Below are positions 58,690 to 64,000 of a stretch of DNA of 64,000 nucleotides, in pieces (the stretch's first letter is position 1; each line of letters opens with the position of its first letter). This DNA is from Tillandsia leiboldiana (Eukaryota; Streptophyta; Magnoliopsida; Poales; Bromeliaceae): assembly GCA_029204045.2 (NCBI GenBank), contig CM055075.1, positions 23,533,601-23,597,600 of the forward strand. Reading direction: 5' to 3'. The notes below the pieces were generated by a model. It ran no database searches. It saw nothing but the letters and a program-made list of their open reading frames with translations, and was not told the DNA's origin. A program made the translations under genes and the position numbers.

Positions 58690-60708
58690 ATGGTTGAAGG
58701 TGGAAACATCAACAGACCTCCGTTCTTCGATGGAACAAATTATGCGTACTGGAAAGTACGGATGAAAGCCTTTTTAATTTCCATCGACGAACGGGTGTGG
58801 CAATCAATTGAATTAGGATGGTCTAATCCAACTGAATTTATTGGTGATGTTCGCACCATCAAACCTAGGTCGAAATGGACCAAGGAAGAGATTGATATAT
58901 CTTCTTACAATGGCAAGGAAATTAATGCTTTATTTAATGCCTTATCACAAACAGAGTTCTCTCGCGTCTCGGCATGTGAGACTGCGAAAGAAATCTGGGA
59001 TGTTCTTCAAGTTACGCATGAGGGAACTAACCTTGTGAAGATTCAGAAACTGCAAATGCTTACGAGCAAGTTTGACTCTATTTTCATGGCAGAAAATGAA
59101 TCGTTCACAGACTCTTACACACGATTGCAAGACATCGTAAACTCATGTGCTAACTTGGGAGAGAAGATTCCAGAATTTAAAGTTGTAAGAAAAATATTAA
59201 GAACTCTTCCTGAAAGATTTCGTTCCAAGGTTACAGCTATTGAAACTATTAAACACCCGGACGAAATCCGTGTAGAAGAATTAGTTGGTTCTTTACAAAC
59301 ATATGAAATGACATTTCCTACTAACTATTCTTTGGGAAAGGCATCCTCTTCTAAGTCTTCAGGTTATGCGTTGAAAACAACAAAAGAAGAAGATACGGAT
59401 TCATCCTCCTCAGGCGATGACGAGAACCTATCTATGGAGGACTTTGAGAAGCAGCTCGCTCTCTTGACAAGGAAGTTTCGCCGAAATTTTCGAAGGGGTA
59501 ATTCAAGCAAAACTCCATCCTTCGGAAAGTGGAAGAAAGGCAAGGGTTCTCCAAGTTACAAGTCAAGAAAGCAAGAGGGTTTTTCTAAGGATAAGAAAAG
59601 CACAGAAGGACAAGTCCAATGCTTCAAGTGCCGAGGATACGGCCATATCTCAACGGAATGTCCAAATAAGAATCCGTCCAAGAAGAAGGCGATGCAAGCC
59701 GTCACTTGGGATGACACCTCATCGTCAAATGAGTCATCGTCAAGTGATGAAGAAGACAATGCAACAGCGTTCCACACGTCCACATCTTCACCCTTCATGT
59801 GCTTAATGGCAAGTACATCCGAGTCATTGTCCAACTCCACTGTTGAAAAGAATGCAACGGACAATGAATCGGATGATTCGGAAGGTGAAGATTTTGCTCT
59901 AGCCTACCATAGACTTTTGAGGGATTCAAAGAAACTGGCTAAGCAAAACAAGGGGTTGAGAGGGAGATTGCAGGATCTCGAAGAAGAACTAAAAAGGGTA
60001 ACTTCTCTCTCGACCGATCTTGAAGTGGAAAGGGATAATCTGATAAAAGCAAATGTTTCCCTTCAAGAGTCCAATGAGCAATTCGAGAAGAATTATATAG
60101 ATATGGTGAACAAAGCGAATTACTTCTTGAAGCTCAACGGCGAGGCTCGACAGGAAAAATTGGAAATGACAGAGACCATTCTCCAACTCAAGGATGACTT
60201 ACAGCGATTTTCATCAGGAAGGAGTAAGTTGGATAAGCTTCTTGGTCTTGGTCAATCAAACAAGTTCGGCCTCGGATACAATCGAACTGAAGACAATTTT
60301 AGTTCGGTTGGGACAGTTTTCGTGCCTCAGTCGGTATCTCCTCCTCCGACACCGGAACTAACGACAAGCAACGACAACAAACCTACTTCACCCTCCTCGG
60401 GATCGTCAAGCACTAAGGTATGTTTTCGTTGTGGTATTGCAGGGCACATAAGGAGAAATTGCAAGATGGGAGCCAAACGGTCAACTCAAGCACTTCTTGC
60501 AACGACTACCAAAAGGGTGATTCCTCGGAAATCAAATGCAAATTCTTTGAAGGAAAAGAGCCTCGGTAGTTCATCAAACAAGACGACGACGTCAAGGAAA
60601 AGCGACGGATCAAACAAGACGCTTTCACCAAAGGTATCAACTTCACAATCATTTCCGACGTACACCAAAACTCGAAAGGTTTGGGTACGTAAAAGTGAAT
60701 TCTGTTAA
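58690..60708 (+). CDS. gag: SIRE-type copia Gag, 672 aa, intact to the LTR junction
   Basis: The ATG at 58690 lies 19 bases after the primer site. Residues 1-200 form the copia Gag capsid-like region (RPPFFDGTNYAYWKVRMKAF, then EIWDVLQVTHEGT and LPERFRSKVTAIE). A Ser/Glu-rich stretch follows. The first CCHC zinc knuckle is CFKCRGYGHISTEC (about 311-324), and the second is CFRCGIAGHIRRNC (about 578-591). Between them are acidic Ser-rich tracts and a long coiled coil (about 410-520). Gag packages the RNA in cytoplasmic particles. The last residues, RKVWVRKSEFC, reach the usual Gag/protease boundary, and the stop codon TAA lies inside the LTR that follows. In SIRE elements gag and pol share one frame, so the stop is acquired. 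Confidence 0.94.
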   Translation: MVEGGNINRPPFFDGTNYAYWKVRMKAFLISIDERVWQSIELGWSNPTEFIGDVRTIKPRSKWTKEEIDISSYNGKEINALFNALSQTEFSRVSACETAKEIWDVLQVTHEGTNLVKIQKLQMLTSKFDSIFMAENESFTDSYTRLQDIVNSCANLGEKIPEFKVVRKILRTLPERFRSKVTAIETIKHPDEIRVEELVGSLQTYEMTFPTNYSLGKASSSKSSGYALKTTKEEDTDSSSSGDDENLSMEDFEKQLALLTRKFRRNFRRGNSSKTPSFGKWKKGKGSPSYKSRKQEGFSKDKKSTEGQVQCFKCRGYGHISTECPNKNPSKKKAMQAVTWDDTSSSNESSSSDEEDNATAFHTSTSSPFMCLMASTSESLSNSTVEKNATDNESDDSEGEDFALAYHRLLRDSKKLAKQNKGLRGRLQDLEEELKRVTSLSTDLEVERDNLIKANVSLQESNEQFEKNYIDMVNKANYFLKLNGEARQEKLEMTETILQLKDDLQRFSSGRSKLDKLLGLGQSNKFGLGYNRTEDNFSSVGTVFVPQSVSPPPTPELTTSNDNKPTSPSSGSSSTKVCFRCGIAGHIRRNCKMGAKRSTQALLATTTKRVIPRKSNANSLKEKSLGSSSNKTTTSRKSDGSNKTLSPKVSTSQSFPTYTKTRKVWVRKSEFC

Positions 60709-61806
60709 GGATTTTGTTTTGGCGCATTTCGTGAAAGTGTTAAGTCTTGAAGATTGAAGATGAATGAAGTTTGGATCATATACCTCAATCTCAAGAAAGA
60801 AGAATTCAAAAGGATCAGGTAAGTTTAACTAAATATTTTTGGTGATCCGAATACTTCTTGTAGTGTAGAAACACTTGGAAGAATTTTTTATCGCATAAAA
60901 ATCAAGAACTGGACATGGGACATGTTCAGGATCCGGATCAGACAGTCCAATCCGGATCCCGAAGGGTACTTGTTCATTGGCAAATCCGATCCGGATCATA
61001 GCCATTTCGATCCGGATCCCGAACATGGGAATTTGCTGAAATTCATGAACGATCCGGATCGTGGATTACAATCCGGATCCCGAACCCTGTTTCTCTGGAA
61101 TTGGCTGACTCGTTACGACGATCCGGATCACAGCTAATCCGATCCGGATCGCCATCGTGAAAATTTCCAGAAACGGACAGTTTTTGATCCTTTTCTTCTT
61201 CCTAGGGTTTCTAACCTATAAATAGACCCTATGATTCTTTTTCTAGGGTTAATCCAATAGTCCAGAAAATCCACATAGAGCCGTCATAATTAAATATCAT
61301 CTTATACGGCCCTAGATCCACATATAGAGAAGAAAGGAAATCATTAGATATTACTCTATGTTTCTTTATCTATATTGATTAGTTTGATTCTAGGTTTTCA
61401 TACTCACATCTTGAGTTGAATCAAACTAATGAATACTTAGATGGTATTTCCTATCTATCTTTGATCTAAGTATTCGGCGGATCATCACCACCCAAAAAAC
61501 AACGATTTACCCCAAAATCGGCGCGTGGACTCGCGTGGCCTTGTGGATTCAAGGTGCAACCGCTCTCGTGGATTCGGAGCGAGGTACGTTTGTGGATTCG
61601 AAGCGTGCTACTGGGTGAAGACCGTGGATTCGGTCAGACGTCGTGGACTCGACGTTGGACGCCGTGGATTCGGCGTTGGACGCAGATCGTGGATTCGAGA
61701 CGCGTTGCGGAGCGAGCGGAGAAGATCAACTAGGAGCGTATGGAAAAGGTTGAGTCGTCTGTGAGTACGGTATATCACCTTGTACGTGTTTAATTCTAGT
61801 GGATTT
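60703..61806 (+). repeat. LTR of copia E, cut by copia F
   Basis: It starts TGTTAAGGATTTTG and follows the copia LTR plan: palindromes (60929-61150), TATAAATA (61217-61224), GTGGATTCG units (61525-61700). It stops at TAGTGGATTT, where copia F begins in the opposite direction. About 250 bases of its 3' end are missing from the window. Confidence 0.9.
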
Positions 61807-63152
61807 TGTTGGGTTATATGTAATATAGATCTAAATAGGGGAAAAAAACACCTAGAGGGGGGTGAATAGGTGTAAACAATAAACACTCAAAAAATCATTG
61901 CGCAATAAAACCCAATACGGAAAAATAAATGAACACGCAAGATTTTTACGTGGAAAAACTCCAAACCGGAGTAAAAAACCACGGGACCGATAACACGGTG
62001 AAATCCACTAGAATTGAAACACGTACAAGGTGATTTAACGTACTCACAGACGACTCAACCTTTTACCATACGCTCCTAGTTGATCTTCTCCGCTCGTTCC
62101 GCAACGCGTCTCGAATCCACGATCTGCGTCTAACGCCGAATCCACGGCGTCCAACGTCGAGTCCACGACGTCTGACCGAATCCACGGTCTTCACCTAGTA
62201 GCACGCTTCGAATCCACGAACGTACCTCGCTCCGAATCCACGAGAGCGGTTGAACCTTGAATCCATAAGGACACACGAGTCCACGCGTCGATTTTTGGGG
62301 AAATCGTTGTTTTTGGGTGGTGATGATCCGCCGAATACTTAGATTAGAAATAGATCGGAAATACCATCTAAGTATTCATTAGTTTGATTCAACTCAAGAT
62401 GTGAGTATGAAAACCTAGAATCAAACTAATCAATATAGATGAAGAAACATAGAGTAATATCTAATGATTTCCTTTCTTCTCTATATGTGGATCTAGAGCC
62501 GTATAGAATGATATATGATTATGACGTCTATTTTCCTTTTTTTTTTTAGAAAATGAAACATAGGGTCTATTTATAGGTTAGAAACCCTAGGAAGGAGATA
62601 AGAATCAAAAACCTACCATTTCTGGAAATTTTACGGACGGCGATCCGGATCGGATTTCGGCTATCCGGATTGCAGTAGCAAGAAAGACGGTTTCCAGAAA
62701 ATCGATAGTTCGGGATCCGGATCGAAATGGCTGATCCGGATCGTTCATACAGTTTCACCAAACATCAACGTTCGGGATCCGGATTGCAAATCCTGATCCG
62801 GATCGTGCAAGTAAAAAGGTAAAACTAGTGTTCGGGATCCGGATCATGAGATGCTGCGATCCGGATTGAACCAGTGTATGAACGAACACCCTTCGGGATC
62901 CGGATTGGAATGCCTGATCCGGATCCTGAACATGTCCCATGTCCAGTTTTTGATTTTTATGCAATGAAAAATTCTTCCAGGTGTTTCTACACTACAAGAA
63001 GTATTCGGATCACCAAAAATCTTTAGTTAAACATACCTGATCCTTTTGAATTCTTCTTTCTTGAGATTGAGTTAAATGATCCAACCTTCTTCACCTTCAA
63101 TCTTCAAGACTTGAACCTTTCACGAAATTACGCCAACTCAAATTCCGTAACA
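61807..63152 (-). repeat. 3' LTR of copia F
   Basis: On the minus strand TGTTACGGAATTTGAG (63152) to TAACCCAACA (61807), 1346 bp. TATA box at 62568-62575 and palindromes at 62641-62930. It shares details with LTR E (GAGACGCGTTGCGGA, CGGTCAGACG) that copia C lacks, so E and F are close relatives. Confidence 0.92.
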
Positions 63153-63165
63153 ATCTCCCCCTTTG
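63153..63165 (-). promoter_or_regulatory. Polypurine tract of copia F
   Basis: The minus strand reads CAAAGGGGGAGAT before TGTTACGG, the same as in copia C. Confidence 0.88.
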
Positions 63166-63857
63166 GCGGTTTCGTGACAAAACACAAATCCACTAAAGAA
63201 AATTCAAAAAGATATTTTTGTTGCTATCACCATACAAAAAAAAATTACAATGGAGATCCAAAAATTTTCAAAACATGAGATAAACTCCTGAAACAGACTC
63301 TAGACTTAGACATCTGTACTCTCTGCACACAGAAATCATTCTTGACAAAAAGAATCGTTAGATACCTCAAGAATTGAAACATACAAAACCAAGTACAGAG
63401 ATAGAGTTTATCTGATCATCATGACATTTGAGAATTCAGATATGTAAGAGAATCATAGTCAAAAACCAACATATCTTCTATGCATTCAAAAACCAAATGT
63501 CACAAAGTGTTAGTCCAACATCAACTTGTTAGTCATATTACATGCCCAAATAGTTAGTCGAATAGTTAGTAGGGACAGGCAACAAATCACAAGATAAAAA
63601 ACCAAAGTTGAAGTTGAAGTGATACTTACCTTGATGTTCACACATTCACACAGTTTGCACATCATCATTGTTCAAGTTCTCTCTAAACTCTCTCCCCCTT
63701 TTTGTCACAAAGTTAGCCAAAATTACAAAAATTTAAGGAGAGTTAAAAATTTCAAAATCGAGAAAAACCTGAGAACTAAAACTAAAGCAAAGTAAAAACA
63801 GAACATTAAAACCTAAAAACTGAAATCCTGCACAAAAAGATTAGAAAGAAAGTTAAG
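63166..63857 (-). other. Copia F 3' non-coding region
   Basis: This AT-rich stretch between the third ORF and the polypurine tract matches 45677-46375 in outline, including the inverted CTCTCCCCCTTTTTGTC purine run near 63690-63706. No gene is visible. Confidence 0.65.
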
Positions 63858-64000
63858 TCAGTCTGAATCAGAATTAGTGGGATTGGTACAATCCAACTTC
63901 TTCAAAATTGCTTGAAGCATTTTTGACATTGTGGAGCACTTTCTTTTCATCTTATGTTGCTCAGAGATAATCTGCTGGAGATTTGTAGACACACTGTCTT
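63858..64000 (-). CDS. Third ORF of copia F, C-terminal end (partial)
   Basis: The minus strand from 64000 (frame starting at 63999 or so) is open to TGA at 63858-63860 and encodes a short coiled-coil-like end (QQIISEQHKMKRK, then MLQAILKKLDC and NSDSD). This matches the end of the copia C third ORF in layout (KKEQASMNKRIKKMFQKLGC, then SSDDSA) but with many replacements. The start lies outside the window. It shows that the third ORF is kept in a second, diverged lineage of the family. Confidence 0.7.
   Translation of the reverse strand, partial: DSVSTNLQQIISEQHKMKRKCSTMSKMLQAILKKLDCTNPTNSDSD

Larger units (their letters stand above)
57301..60702 (+). mobile_element. Copia D (SIRE/Maximus-like), 5' LTR and gag
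   Basis: A full 5' LTR (57301-58656, 1356 bp), a primer site and an intact gag frame are followed directly by another copia LTR at 60703. There is no protease, integrase, RT or polypurine tract. Either copia E inserted at the gag/protease boundary, or the element lost pol and kept its 3' LTR. The missing polypurine tract before 60703 favours insertion. Confidence 0.85.
61807..64000 (-). mobile_element. Copia F, 3' end, inverted and inserted into LTR E
   Basis: The minus-strand 3' LTR (61807-63152), polypurine tract (63153-63165), 3' non-coding region and the end of a third ORF are in the window; the rest lies to the right. GATTT (61802-61806) would be the visible half of its target duplication. 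Confidence 0.88.

Noticed and set aside
1..64000. Host protein-coding genes
   Set aside because: Every long conserved frame belongs to gag, pol or the third ORF of a retrotransposon; the remaining ORFs are short or composition artefacts.

Overview
The window is plant nuclear DNA made almost entirely of nested LTR retrotransposons. I see no convincing host gene, rRNA or tRNA gene. The evidence for a plant is: Ty3/gypsy chromovirus (Tekay/Del-like) pol with a C-terminal chromodomain; SIRE/Maximus-like Ty1/copia gag, pol and a third 3' ORF; primer sites of the initiator-Met type (TGGTATCAGAGC); and two miniature TRIM elements, one a Cassandra-type with 5S-rRNA-like LTRs. This looks like gene-poor, repeat-dense DNA of a large angiosperm genome. 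I cannot name the species.

Layout of the left contig (1-25762), read as a Russian doll from the inside out. G1 (2703-14464, minus strand) is a LARD-like non-autonomous element with two 4167-bp LTRs and a decayed 3.4-kb interior. It sits in the 3' LTR of G2 with a 5-bp duplication, GTTAC. G2 is a plus-strand chromovirus whose pol tail is 3-2225 and whose 3' LTR is 2284-2702 plus 14470-17479. G2 sits in the integrase of copia C (from 17480; pol to 19621, third ORF at 21254-22660, 3' LTR 23357-24672). Copia C sits in a minus-strand LTR of G3 (24673-25376). G3 sits in the pol of chromovirus G4 (from 25377).

A 100-N gap (25763-25862) follows. After it, 25863-48776 repeats 2838-25762 in the same order, with scattered single-base indels. 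The simplest reading is that two contigs whose ends overlap by about 22.9 kb were placed side by side without being merged. About a third of the window would then be redundant. Copy A (left) has the better copia pol frame; copy B (right) has the intact third ORF.

New sequence resumes at 48777. It holds the end of G4 pol, the G4 3' LTR (48875-52000) with an intact Cassandra TRIM inside (50594-51169), a minus-strand gypsy LTR-like stretch (52001-53202), and a second TRIM (53203 to about 56210) split by a solo LTR of the G3 family (53596-56113). Next come a G2-like LTR fragment (56381-57300), copia D with a full 5' LTR and an intact 672-residue gag (57301-60702), a copia LTR E (60703-61806) and a minus-strand copia F (61807 to the window end).

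How the parts relate. G1 shares most of its LTR with G2 but has lost usable pol, so it was probably copied by G2-like proteins. Copia C carries, besides the LTR promoter, an internal promoter-like block (GATCCGGATC palindromes, CTAGGGTTT, TATA box, leader intron) just before its third ORF. LTRs E and F form a large inverted repeat that could give hairpin RNA.
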